From Elymus sibiricus (Eukaryota; Streptophyta; Magnoliopsida; Poales; Poaceae): a stretch of DNA of 64,000 nucleotides. Position numbers and translations under genes: made by a program. The DNA lies in contig CM077674.1 in assembly GCA_039707655.1 (NCBI GenBank), positions 234,833,904 to 234,897,903 on the forward strand, given 5' to 3'. The notes beneath the pieces are model-generated. The model saw only the letters and a list, made by a program, of their open reading frames with translations, ran no database searches and was not told the DNA's origin. Shown piece after piece: positions 35,230 to 46,090 of this stretch. The number at the start of each line of letters is the position of its first letter. Positions within the stretch are counted from its first letter, which is position 1.

Positions 35230-36040
35230 GAATATGTCCAGTTTTAATTGCTGTGTTTGGTTGTTTGCAGCATGCCTTGTTTATTTTAGTTATTCATAGT
35301 GTGATGCTCTATATGTGCAACTATTTACTGTGCAGTACAATTTCATCAATAGCAGTTTCAACAATACCAATATGAATGACTATATTTGCTTGCTGTTAAG
35401 CCTGTTATAGCTAGCATATGCCTCTTTTAACGTTTTTGGTTGTTCGGTTGTTTGTAGTTAGCATATGTCCAGTTTCAATTGCTATCTTTGGTTGTTAGTA
35501 GTATGCCTTGTTTATTTCAGCTATTCACAAAGTGATGTTCTATATGTGCAAGTATGAACTGTGCAGTTCAATTTCATCAATACCAGTTTCAACAATACCA
35601 ATATGAATGACTATTTGGTTGCTGTTAAGCCTGTTATAGCGAGCATATGCCTCTTTTAACGGTTTTTGGTTGTTCGGTTGTTTGTAGTTAGCATATGTCT
35701 AGTTTCAATTGCTATCTTTGGTTGTTCGTAGTATGCCTTGTTTATTTTGGTTATTCACAAAGTGATGTTCTATATGTGCAAGTGTGAACTTTGCAGTTCA
35801 ATTTCATCAATACTAGTTTTAACAATACCAATATGAATGATTATTTGCTTGCTGTTAAGCCTGTTGTAGCGAGCATATGCCTCTTTTAACGGTTTTGGTT
35901 GTTCCGTTGTTTGTAGTTAGCATATGTCCAGTTTCAATTGCTATCTTTGGTTGTTCGTAGTATGCCTTGTTTATTTCAGTTATTCACAAAGTGATCTTCT
36001 ATATGTGCAAGTATGAACTTTGCAGTTAACACAACTTTCC
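35230..36040 (+). repeat. ~230-bp tandem repeat in the first intron of the B3-like gene
   Basis: Four units, starting at 35230, 35461, 35691 and 35920 with 'catatgtccagtttcaattg', each with 'gtatgccttgtttatttcag', 'tctatatgtgcaag' and 'accaatatgaatgac'. The last unit is partial. Confidence 0.85.
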
Positions 36041-36566
36041 ACTTCTTGTTTTGCTTAACTAGCATGCTTAAACCTGCACACTGAAGTTATCATTAAGAGA
36101 TTATGTTGTCTACCATGGATATATTTGGTTGATGTTTAGCCTGTTGTGCTTAACATGCCTTTCGATGTACTTACACAGGACAATATTGGGAACGACTGCT
36201 GTTTTCCATCGAGGTTAGTTTCATCCCATGGCTTATATATACTCACTGTTCAGGATATCGGTAGCTGGTACCACATAGGCCGGGGGATGATAAGAGATTA
36301 ATTGGCGAATCAGACATTTAATTGAATATATCTGTAACCCATTTATCAGTAGGTTAACTAGGGTCATATCTAATATATCTGAGGCTACATAGCAACATGC
36401 ATGTACTGAATGTCTAAATATGCAATCCTAGGATACATAGCAACAAGGAAGAGTGTTACCTTAATGTTCTGATGATGTCTAGATATACATAGAAGAGCAG
36501 CAACAGCAACAACACAGCAGCAGTTAACTGCAGTTAATCGGCCGATATTTGTAACAATGTAATAAA

Positions 36567-36655
36567 CTCCTCCTCCCCATAATATAAGATGTTAATTCAT
36601 CCAATATGTGAGTATATTGGATGTAATAAGATCTTATATAATGGGATGGAGGGAG
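36567..36655. mobile_element. Stowaway-type MITE
   Basis: The ends CTCCTCCTCCCCATAATATA and, inverted, CTCCCTCCATCCCATTATAT fit the Triticeae Stowaway signature (CTCCCTCCGTCCCATAATATAAGA). At 89 bp it is a near-hairpin. It sits in the intron between exons 2 and 3 of the B3-like gene. Confidence 0.85.
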
Positions 36656-37439
36656 TGTTGTACTACATCATTGTGCAATTGTTCTTTAGCTTCTAATATT
36701 AACTTGGTGCTTTTAGGTACATATGTCATTGGTAAAGATCCGCGCTTCGACCCTTTTTGCGTATGGGGCAATGAGATATTCATGAACCAGCATCAAGTGA
36801 GGAAACTGATAAAGATTGTTAGTAAAATGGGTCAAAAGATGGCAATTAAACTATTTGTTTACACTTTATCCAAGACAATAGCAAACTGCAGGATGGTAAG
36901 TAAGAACTCTGCAGCCTTCTTTTTACTGCCCATAATGAGTTGTGTTAGATGACAATGTCTGAATCTTTTTCCTTTGCAGTGGTTCCCAAAGCAGTTTACT
37001 CAAGATTACCTCTGAAACTACATGATTGGTGGGCATGCAAAGGTTAAAGTATTTCTACCAGAACACAATGACTATCTAGATGTCGTCATGAAGACAGTGA
37101 AGGATGGGCGGTCGGCCATCACAAGGGGTTGGACTAGAGTTGTCCGTGCCTTCTACATGGAGGAGGGCACAATATGGGCATTCCGCTTCACCTTGTTCAG
37201 CAACCAGAATGTCTTTGCCTCTTTCTTTACCGTCTTTAATAGCACAAGTATACAACCCTGATTCATCATTCTTTATTTGGTGCATATGTAATTCTTTTTT
37301 TTGATGTAACTCTTGAACATATGTACCTGTGAATCGAATAATGCATTGGTTGTTGAACCTGATGGATATGAATAAAGTTATGCCTAATTTCAAATTCAAA
37401 TTCGGTACAATTTTAAATAGCAGCGATTAAATTAGGGTG

Positions 37440-38204
37440 AAAATATGCTCTGCAGGTCATTACGGCGCACACGGTCTGTAAAGCACATCGTGTGTGATAT
37501 ACATCATAATCCGACACGGTTCACAGAGAGGAAACGTGTGCGACCATGCACACAGTTGCCATTTGCAAAGCGTGTGTGATGTCAGACTATATCACAAACG
37601 TGCGAGCAAACTAAATGTTTGTGATAGTCACCTTATCGTACATGCTTTACAATCATGAACTATTTTTTGATGTCGTACGCATCGTAAACGTTTGCACCAC
37701 AGAATAGCGTGTGCGATAGTTATCCTGTACGACACTGGTACGACAGTCCGACGTTTCATAATCCTATCCGACACTCGTATGATGATTAACTAATCTTCTT
37801 GATTATATATTGCATACGTTTCGGGAGAAGTGAATGTGTGTGATAGTCTCCTTATCATACACGTTTTACAATCGTGAACTGTTTGTGATGGGGTGCGCAT
37901 CGTAAATGTTGCACCACAGAAACCGAGTGCGATGGTAATGCGAGCACACACGAGTAGCAAGGATGGAGCGTTTGGGATATTCGATAGATCACAAACAGTT
38001 GTGTGACGAGTCGCGTTTGGGATAGATCGGGCATCGCATATGTTTAGTTCTGCGAAACGTATGCTTGCGTGCTCCCTATCGCCGACGGTTTCTGGGTCGT
38101 GTGGGAAGACCCCCCCTATCGCACACACATGCAAGGCGATGGTTTAAAACTCCGTCACGGAAAGGGGGTAAAAACCATTTGTATAGCAGCTTGCTGTACC
38201 AGTG
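37440..38204 (+). repeat. Right subterminal region and terminus of CACTA 1
   Basis: Dense in GTGTGCGAT, CACACGG and 'catcgtaaa' words on both strands. The last 110 bp (38090-38204), with 'atcgcacacacatgcaagg', 'gggggtaaaaacca' and the closing CAGTG, match the inverted left end of CACTA 2 (51699-51850). Confidence 0.8.
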
Positions 38205-38207
38205 CCA

Positions 38208-38695
38208 AATGACGTTCAACTTATCATCCTACGGCAAGAAGAACAACAAAGAAAAAGCTAAGTTGAAAAACTTTGAAGTAAATTCTTTGTTGTAGTTGCA
38301 ATTTCTCCTCGAACGATTTTGGCCTTTGTATGAGAAACCTACACGCTAAGGAACCTTGTCATGATCAGCTACGCCCTTACTTTGTTTCGAGTCCTCTCAA
38401 CAACTTAAGTGGCTGCGTTGAGATCGTCAAGTGTATCCTTGCCGGCAACGGCACTTCCGGCAAGCTACTAAGGACCCGTTCCTCAAGCGCTCGCGGCAAG
38501 AGTGCGCGCACCGGCAAGTTTCCGGTAAGTGTAGGGTACAAGTATCATGCAAAGACAGAATAGAACAAGAGGAATAGCATGCATACATCCATTCAAAGCA
38601 CAAGTTATATTACATCAAAGCCAAGTGCAGTTCTAACTTAAGATGAATCTGTCTTTTACATGAACTACACTTGCAATAAGAAACAGCGAAGGGAG
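38208..38695 (+). other. Post-pol spacer of the Tat-like element, continued
   Basis: It continues 22655-22957 after the CACTA. 'ccggcaa' words recur (38440-38530). No gene is supported. Confidence 0.55.
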
Positions 38696-41600
38696 CTAAT
38701 CCTTGCAATCACCCTCAGTCCTCGGGGAATGATGAATCTTGCTGATGAGGGGGGCGACGGCTTCTTCGGCAGCTGTGGTGTCTGACCCCGGTGGCAAGCT
38801 TTTGAAGGCCTTGGAGACATCAATTCTAGGGTTCCGGCAGATAATCTTGATGAGCACCTTGGAGAGGACGTCACTGCAGAATTTGCGGGATTCACTGGCA
38901 AAGTTGGCGGACCTCTTTTCATGATGTTTCTTCAATACCTTGAGGAGTCCTTCGAAGAAGAGGGTGAGGCTGGCACTTGTAGAATCATGCTCGCCGACGG
39001 TGAAGCTGTAGTTCTCCTTGTCCATGATGGTCACTTGAGCAGCGAGGCGCTCAGCAACATCGACAAGGCGACCAGTCCACAGATCCAGGGCTTTCTTGTG
39101 CTCGTTGAAAGAATTTGCAGCATCGGCATGCACAGCTTTCTCCTTTTCCCAGTTTACCAGCAGCTCCCTCTCCTTTTCCCTGCCAACCTCCAGATCCTTC
39201 TCCAAAGTTGCGAGCTTTGACTTGAGGTCAGCAATGGAGTTGTTGGCGGTCAAGAGTTCTTGGGCTTTGGCGGCGAGGTCCTCTTCAAGCTTCGGTACCT
39301 TGGACTCCAACTCTACCTTGGCGGCCTCAGCGTCCTCTGCGGCCTTGACGGCTTCCAAGAGTTTGGCGGCATGAGCCTGAGCTTGAGTCTTGATGGCCTG
39401 TTTGTGGCCCTCCTCTAGCTCTTGGGTCTGTTGCACAAGCAGAGTCTGGATCTCCTCGTCCTTGCCGCGTAGCTCGGCGGCAAGTGCCTCCTCTCGGGCG
39501 GCAAGGTCTTTTTCCTTGACGATGAGCTGCGCTTCGCACTCTGTCAACTTGTCGTCCAGGGCCGCTGCCTCCTCCTTGGCAGCGTCAAGCTTCTCTTCCT
39601 GCCTCTTGAGGCTATGGAATTTGCCATTGTACCAAGTACGGAGTTCCTCTGCCTTCTCCTTCAGCTTCCCCTCGGCTAGCTCTATAGCCTGCCGCCGTGA
39701 ATGGAGCTCCTCCCAATGCTGGCTGTAGCGCTGCTACACGTCCTTGAAGCCGGTGGCCATCGCCGTCAAGAAGGCAAGATCCGCGGCACCGTCGTTGGAG
39801 CCGTCTGATGCTGCAACGCTGCTGGAGAAGGGCGCCAAGATCTCCGCGATGGCTTCATCAAAAGTTGGCTCCCCGGCACCAGATGTGCTAGGGGCTTCAG
39901 ATCCCTGCTGCTGATCGGTTGGCCCCAAGGGTCCCGTCAGAGCCTGCGCATCAGCCGCACTGGGGTGGACGTCGATGCTTGGTCTGTCACTGCCAGCCTC
40001 GCCCATCTCAGTGTCTATTATGACGAGCCTAGATGCATTGTCGGAGGGCATAGCAGGCTCTTCGAGGGTTTTCGTGGCCTCCTCAGTAGCGGGCGCGACA
40101 GCCTCCATGGCAGAAATCCTAGCAGCCTCGTCAGCGGCGCTCTTCGCAATTTCCTCCACAGGTACCTCCCTCTCCTCTGGGGGGGGGGGGGGGGTTGGTT
40201 CTGCAGGACAGGGAAGAGGCGAGAAGCAAGATGAGATCGAAAAATTAAAATCCAGATCAAGTTCAAGAAGACAAAAAGGAAATGGTAAGGGTAAAGTAAC
40301 ACTCGGGCGATGGTTTACCTTGACGGGCTCGTGGAGAAGATATTATTCCTTCTCTGGCAACGTTAGTTGCCGTCGCTCGGGTCCCGGCAACGTCCTTGGA
40401 TGGCGAGTTCTCGATGTGGACGAGCCCCTCTTGCCGCTCCTCCAGAGGGGGGGTGGACCTTGCCGGAGAAATGCTTGGCGGTGGAGCAGAGGTTGAGGGC
40501 GCTGTCAAGGGATCCGATCCCTGGTGCTCTCCCTCTGGCGAGATGCCCCCCGTCTCCTTGCCGATTTCCATAATGGCGGTCTCAATGGTGGCACCCGACG
40601 ACGGGGGTTGAAGGTTGGACGTACGTTGGGGGCTGGAGCCGACAACATGAGGAAGGATTGGATCATGGCCGATGTTCGTTGCCACTTCACCTTCCTCGGT
40701 CGCCCTGGCTTTCTTCCGATGTCCCTCCGTCAATAGAACTTCCTCCCTACAAAGCCAAGCCATTCGTTGCAGTCAAGACCAGCAATAGATGCAAATTAAT
40801 GGTTCAAAAAACATGGAGGAAGAATGAGGTGCTTACTCTTCATCCTCGTCGGGGTCACTAAGGACTGACAGATCGTAGAGGACTGTGTCCCCGATGCCTG
40901 TAGTTCTAGGTGATGGCGGTGAGCTCCTGGGACGCTTCGTCCCTAGGGGAGCTGGGGACTGTGAAATGCCCGCCCCCTCCATGCTTGACGGGATGGGTCG
41001 ACGAGGGGCAACAGCGTGGGAAGGTTGTTGCCGGGAAGGCTGTGCCCGGGAGGTTGCGGCTGCTACGGCGGCAAGCTCCTAGCTTGCCGACTCGGTATGT
41101 GCTGCCCTCTTTCGAGCAGGCTTCTTGGCGACGGTCACCTTCACCTTGGCGGGAGGAGGGCGAGGCGCTTCCTCCTCCTCCTCTTCGTCTCCTTTTTCCT
41201 CATCGCCTTCGGTCTCTTCGGCGTGCTCCATGTCATCGCCCTCATGCTCGTCGGAATGCTCATCATTCGCTGAGGTCTCGCCAGTGTGCTCCTCGGCGTG
41301 CTCGCTGGGATGCTCCTCGGTGTGCTCCTTGGCCTGTTTTCCCTTGCCAGAACCCTTAGCCATCCGGGTGCGGCACGTTCTCTTCAGTTCCTGGGCTCTG
41401 GCGGTACGGAACTCCTCTTCATCGTTCCTTGTCGGATGAACCATGTCATCCTTGACTAGGACAGCTGCTTCCTTTAGGCCGGCAAGCCAATCATCCACTG
41501 CCTTCTTGCCGGGTACGTTCCATGTGCTCAGTACAGTCTTGGCATCACAGGCCGGCATCATTGCCAGTATAGAGGCCTTGGCGGTGTTGTTGCACAGTGG

Positions 41601-42497
41601 GGTTACCTTTGCCGACAGATGGAAGGTGCAACCCCTGTTAAAGAGCTGACATATAAGCCGGTAGTGCTCCATTACCGACAGGTTGTTATTCAGGACTGGG
41701 TGCAGACGCATTGGATCGGCAGGCCCCTGGTAATCCCACACTTGCCGGCCTCCTCTGTTCTGCAGCGGAGCAATCCGGCGGCGGGTGAAGTCCTCCCCCA
41801 CCATCTCGACCGTCAAGCCGGCCTCCTTAAGGGCAATGATCCAGTACAAAGCCAGCCCAAGTTTGGCATCATCGGGGTCAACATTGCCCCAGCTGTTGGC
41901 CTTCTCGATCTTCTCCGTCCTGAGATGGCAGAATTCCGGGAAGTCCTTCTGTTGGACCCAGCACCAATCGGCCCTCCATTCATTCCACTTGATGTGCAGC
42001 TTGCCCTCCGGGTAGTACTTCTTGCGATTTCCCCTTGGGATCCAAGTCACGCTGCCAGAAAGAGCATCGTCTTCAACCCGAGGGATGAAGAAGTGCCGGA
42101 ACAGAGCAACATTTGGGGCTATTCCCACAAAGTTCTCGCACAAGTGCGCGAAGACTGACAGACAGGTGACCGCGTTGGGTGTGAAGTCCAGCAGTCTGAA
42201 TCCGAAAGCGTTCATCACCTCAACAAAGAAATCAGATAAGGGCAGCCATAGCCCGCAGTAAAAGTACCCGGTGAAGAAATGAAAGTAGTCGTCGACGAGA
42301 GGAAGGGATCCTGGGAGCACCACTGTGGCCTCGTGATCCTGCGTCTCGCTCGCATACGCATACGAGTAGTTCTTCGTCAGATCGTCTTCTGTAAGCACCG
42401 GCGGGAAGACAACATTGGCCCACTGCCATGCGGCTTTGGCGGCCTTCCTCTCATCCGCCGCCGAAATGGAGAGCTTCGCGCCTCTCTTCGGTGCCAT
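38696..42497 (-). pseudogene. Antisense gene of the Tat-like element (Transposase_28-like, three exons)
   Basis: Exons 42497-40837, 40746-40319 and 40176-38696 have GT...AG introns and join in consistent phase to about 1,190 codons, with in-frame TAGs at 41079-41081 and 39734-39736. The N-terminal half (HFFTGYFYCGLWLPLSDFF, LDFTPNAVTCLSVFAHLCEN, FRHFF) matches the family called 'putative gypsy type transposon' (PF04195), found as antisense ORFs in RIRE2/Grande-like elements. A Glu/Asp-rich segment follows (about residues 400-465), then a Pro/Ser-rich linker. The C-terminal exon is largely coiled coil (REEALAAELRGKDEEIQTLL and beyond). Its role is unknown in any species. Located between pol and the 3' LTR and transcribed against them. 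Confidence 0.75.
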
Positions 42498-43199
42498 GGC
42501 GAGATTTGGGGGGGGGGAGTCTAGCGAGCGGCGGCGGAAGCAAATGGCGCTCTCTGCTCTTGCGCGAGGAAGAAGATGGCGACGATGGCAAGATTGGGAG
42601 AAGGGGGGGTAAATGAGCAGCGCCCTTCGCTGATTCCTTTTTATGGGGAAGGCGAGGGGGCTGGCTCTTTACCGTCCTACGTGGCCGCGCTTTTCAGGCG
42701 CACTACCTCCCTGCGCCCGTTCCATTCCACCTCTCCCACGCCCGCATTTAATGTGCGTCGTGGGGGGGCATGGTAAAAGAGAAGATTATGACAGTTATCC
42801 TCTGCCACGTGTGCCTGTGCACTGTTCGGGCCTAGCCCAACGATGCCTCGCATGCGCGTGTGGCCCAGGCCCAGGGGCTCCTGTCAGTGTACTAAAGCAT
42901 GGGTGCCCTCGTACCCTAACTTGTGCACAGGCAGTTGTAGCCTTCTTGATGGCAAGGGCTTGCCGGAGGGTTGCTGTGACTTAAGACTTAGATTAAACAA
43001 GACCGTGAAGAAGACCTCAAGGCAGCTCATTGAGAAGTACTATTCTAGTACCGAGGATCAACATTGCCCGTGCCAGCAAGCTTCGTACCGGCAAGGTGAA
43101 GACCAAGAATCTAGTTGTCGGCAAGCTCCTTGCTGGCAAGCAAAGGCCCGGCAAGCTCCGCGCCAGCAGGCTCGTTCTGTCCCGTTACCGCTCCACCTC
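42498..43199 (+). other. Upstream region of the antisense gene / likely start of the true 3' LTR
   Basis: No gene. Two purine tracts could be polypurine tracts: GGGAGAAGGGGGGG near 42597 and GTGGGGGGGCA near 42762, the latter followed by TGGTAAAAGAG. If the 3' LTR starts there, it is longer than the 604 bp shared with the 5' copy. From 43060 on it is rich in 'ccggcaag' words. Confidence 0.4.
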
Positions 43200-43803
43200 A
43201 TCATCGGCTAGATAAGCACGTATGATAGGTGTCGAGCGGGCAGGCAGTTAACATAGCTGGCCAAGGCACGTGTTAGCATGCCACGCAAGGATTAGCTTTA
43301 ATGACACCCGTCCCTGGGACGTGTCAAGATAACAGGAGGGCGCCAGGACCGGTGGTACAGATCTTTTGCCCAAAGCCTCGCGTCCCCAACGTAGCACCTA
43401 ACGGTGCATTAAATGCGCTTGTCTTACCCCGTTAGGAGATAGACGTGGTGACGGTGCAAGTCACTATTCATACCCTGTAAATGACCGTGTTAGCCACTGT
43501 GGTAACCCCTTGGCCTATAAAAGGAGGCCCATGGCTACAGTTAGAACGGTCGACTCTTAGTTCAATTACACGATGTAGCTGCACTTCCCGCGCACCTTGC
43601 CGGCAAGCTGCGCTCTTTGTAACCTTGAGCTCATACACAATCAAACCACAAGAACAAGAGTAGGGTTTTACGCTCTCAGCGGCCCGAACCTGGATAAATC
43701 GTTGCTTGTTCTCACATCTACTAGCCCTGCTCTTTGTAGTATATTGATCCCACAGCCGAACCGCAAAGGGATCCTCTCGATCCCAAAGATCGTCGTTTTC
43801 CCA
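43200..43803 (+). repeat. 3' LTR of the Tat-like element (604-bp shared part)
   Basis: Collinear with 2746-3349, including the TATA box (43516-43522) and the TTTTCCCA end. It is followed by AATTT, which is not found in front of the 5' copy. Confidence 0.85.
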
Positions 43804-45729
43804 AATTTGCAAGTGAAACTAGTAGACCAATAGCAATGAGTGGCACACAGAAACACACACACGGATGGACAAATGAGGTCGTGCAACAAAGGAATGAGCA
43901 CAAAATGTGGAAACCATGAAAAACGCTCGTGTTGCACAACGCTAGAGAGACGCTAGCACAATTGCTCAATTGGCGGATACGAACTTGTGCACAACCTATG
44001 AGAGACCAAACGTATCGACTTTCTATCTCACTTATGCTATGTATGTATGATTCCCGGTGAACTCGGTCACGATGATCCAAGATGATCAATATGCTATGCA
44101 ATGTGGCGTGATGCTATGGTTAATGCTTACAAGCTTGTTGTTTTTCTTTTTCTCTTTGCTTAAAAGCTTTTGCTCTCTTTGATATTTTGCTGTGCCACTT
44201 ATGTGAAATGCTCTTACCAAGATAGCAATTATGTATATGCGGGAACAATTGATGACACAAGAGATGATATGATGATATATGCCACGCTATGATAGCTATG
44301 CGGAACGTGTATCACTAAAGTGCACAAATAGCGTTGCCCGACAATACTCAAACGGCTAGTCTCGTAGGAAAGTAACGCAAAAGAGGGCCTCGGGGTTAAC
44401 AATGTAATGGCAAGGAGAGTGTACAATGATGTCGTCGAAGTTACCGTCCTTGCTTACGGTGATGGTGTGAAATGACGAAGTTGTCGAGTCGGTGTCGAAG
44501 TTGAGTGGCGGTGATGTCGATGATGAACCGTTCCTAAGTAGCCGAAACACGTTAGGAAACGGAAACCGTGAACTCAAGTTCTCAAATGGCAAAACGGGCC
44601 AAAATTGCGGTTGGTTGCGGAAGTCGGTGGTGGTTTGCGGAAGATATGGTGGAAAAACGAAGAAAATCGGCCAAATTGGGTGGTGGTGAAAATGTTTGCT
44701 GCGAGGTGCCGGATGTCCGGGCTTCGGGCCGGATGTCCTAGCTGTCGGGTGTCGCCGGATGTCCGGTGCTATGGGTCGGATGTCTGGGCGTCGAGATCCA
44801 CGGAAGAACTCAAAGAGGAACTTGGGGAAGACAAAATTTGGGGCAAAATTCGTGGAAATTTATGGATGGAAAAGGTGGGGAAGATGGGGAAAAGCTAGAT
44901 CCACCTGCAACACTTCGAATTCACGAATCAAAGTCAACAAAACATCATCAAACCAACAAATCACAACAAAAATTGGTATGGCTATTTTTGTGGGGAATTT
45001 TCGAAATTGGCAAAACAAACAAAATTGGGGCTAGAAAGTGGAGGGGAAGAACTCAAAAGTGTGAATCAACATGGCTCTGATCCAAGATGATGTAGGGTGG
45101 AACCCTAATGGGGTGATCTTTTCAAACTTGGAGGGGGAAAAGGACAAATTGAGAGAAGAACACAAAGCAAACACTCAATTGACACAAGTCCAATCACACA
45201 TGTGCTAAATCCCCACATACACAAAGAGGGATACAAAGGTCCAAGTACAACACTAGAAGGTAAAGAGGGTAACTAGTTCATCCCAATCCTTGGAGGAGAG
45301 AGGTCTTGAATCCTAGGAGGATCTTCCCACAAGGGTGTCTTGAATCCACTTGGGGGATCTTCTCACATGCTCACATGGAGGTCTTGATCTCCATGGGAGA
45401 GGTAGGTGGATGAGCAAAACTCAATATCTAATGAGCTATCACTTTGCTAACCCTAGCTAGGAGGAGGTAGTCTATTTATAGTGCTAGTACAAGTTGGGGC
45501 GAGAGGAAGGGGTACATGGCTCTCTCAGCCGGTTAGGCATGCGCAGGTGCCGGATGTCCGGGCGTCGGGCCGGTTGTCCGGCAGTTCGAGAGGGTGCCGG
45601 ATGTCCGGGGATTCGGGCCGGATGTCCGGCCTGGCGTCTGTCCAGGTTCTGTGGCCTCAGGCCGGATTTCCGGGCAGGGGCCCGATGTCCGGGCTGGTCG
45701 GGCCGGATGTCCGGGGCCTGTAGCTCCTC
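43804..45729 (-). mobile_element. 3' region / LTR of another Ty3/gypsy element, minus strand
   Basis: It lies downstream, on the minus strand, of a pol C-terminus (45730-46090), so it should be the 3' untranslated region and 3' LTR of that element. Its left end is cut by the Tat element. It has clusters of a near-palindromic CCGGATGTCCGG motif. No TG/CA borders could be fixed. Small open frames here are repeats of the motif or chance. Confidence 0.5.
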
Positions 45730-45805
45730 GTCTGCTGAACTATTGTTGTGGCTGCTATTTCCAGGCGCCGGAGGTCCGGGCCCTGGGCCGGATGTCCGGC
45801 CGCTG
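44700..45805. repeat. CCGGATGTCCGG motif clusters
   Basis: The motif or one-base variants occur in two clusters, 44700-44790 and 45548-45805, with more than a dozen copies spaced about 15-40 bp. CCGGA...TCCGG is an inverted repeat with a TG centre, and each copy has two CG and two CCGG sites. Confidence 0.8.
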
Positions 45806-46090
45806 TAGCATTTCAGCGGTTTTCTTCCCCGTGCTTCCTCGTCTGTGAACTTGTAGACTTGTCCGTTATCCCGAGCATCTCCGAGAGGGTCTTCTTGATA
45901 CCTAAGCACACATAGCATTCCAGATTGAGGTAGTAGCCATGTATCACGTGGGTCATACGGAATGTCATTAAGGAGAGATGTCACCTCGGTCTTGATAGCT
46001 CTTGCACGTGTTCATGTCATCGGTCCACTCGGCACTTGGGGAGACGAAGGTAGGTCCATGGGGATGACCGTAGGATGCTCCGCATCAGTG
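45730..46090 (-). pseudogene. C-terminal end of a Ty3/gypsy polyprotein
   Basis: The minus strand reads SGPMT, then a TGA, then TRARAIKTEVTSLL, LLPQSGMLCVLRYQED and a Glu/Lys-rich end. The pattern 'GP(I/M)TRARAK...EV.SLL......LP....LCVLR' is the usual C-terminus after integrase in many Triticeae gypsy polyproteins. The TGA replaces the expected Arg codon CGA, a C-to-T change. The rest of the pol gene is missing, cut at 46094. Confidence 0.65.

Larger units (their letters stand above)
34481..37261 (+). pseudogene. Multi-exon gene with B3-like C-terminal domain in CACTA 1
   Basis: Exons by GT...AG rules: 34481-35145, 36179-36213, 36717-36895 and 36980-37261. The leader has 'cgaaaccctagaaagg' and an AC microsatellite. 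Exon 1 (start MMPAKRPLSHR) is Ser/Pro-rich at first, has a middle LIHGPAADLLWLAVKNLPSY segment, and ends in three ~18-residue repeats around SSKGKEPICD. Exon 3 has DPRFDPFCVWGNEIFM. Exon 4 has WFPKQFTQDYL, KVFLPEHNDY, ITRGWTRVVRAFYMEEGTIW, similar to the W-x-V ... GW..F..... G....F pattern of B3 domains. A TGA at 37013-37015 breaks exon 4. CACTA 2 holds a homologue with the same exon phases (52527-56294). A DNA-binding role is possible; transposition proteins of some elements are equally conceivable. Confidence 0.6.
22961..38204 (+). mobile_element. CACTA transposon 1 (15.2 kb, non-autonomous as seen)
   Basis: The left end is CACTACTGCAGG at 22961 and the right end, read inward on the minus strand from 38204, is CACTGGTACAGC. 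A 3-bp duplication CCA flanks it (22958-22960, 38205-38207), the length expected for CACTA transposons. About 14 of the first 21 terminal bases match between ends. Subterminal regions carry many copies of 'gtgtgcgat'-type words in both orientations. It holds five gene-like segments and several repeat arrays. I see no TNP2/TNP1-like transposase, so it would depend on an enzyme from another copy. It lies in the post-pol spacer of the Tat element, whose sequence reads on across the site. Confidence 0.85.
2746..43803 (+). mobile_element. Tat-lineage Ty3/gypsy retrotransposon, split by three nested insertions
   Basis: The host element of the left two thirds of the window. Read in order it gives: LTR 2746-3349, PBS 3359-3376, gag from 3434, [insert 4977-11900], RT part 11901-12061, [insert 12062-19585], RT and RNase H 19586-20765, second RNase H and integrase to 22654, [CACTA 22961-38204], an antisense gene 42497-38696, and LTR 43200-43803. 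Without the inserts about 11.4 kb remains. A second RNase H before the integrase and a long antisense ORF between pol and the 3' LTR are hallmarks of the Tat group (RIRE2, Grande, Retand relatives). Gag, pol and the antisense gene all carry stops or frameshifts, and gag-protease-RT sequence is lost at 11900, so the copy is inactive. Confidence 0.8.

Noticed and set aside
41079..42158. Plus-strand open frames opposite the antisense gene
   Set aside because: They are shadows of the Glu-rich minus-strand gene (Ser/Val-rich reverse reading) without conserved motifs.
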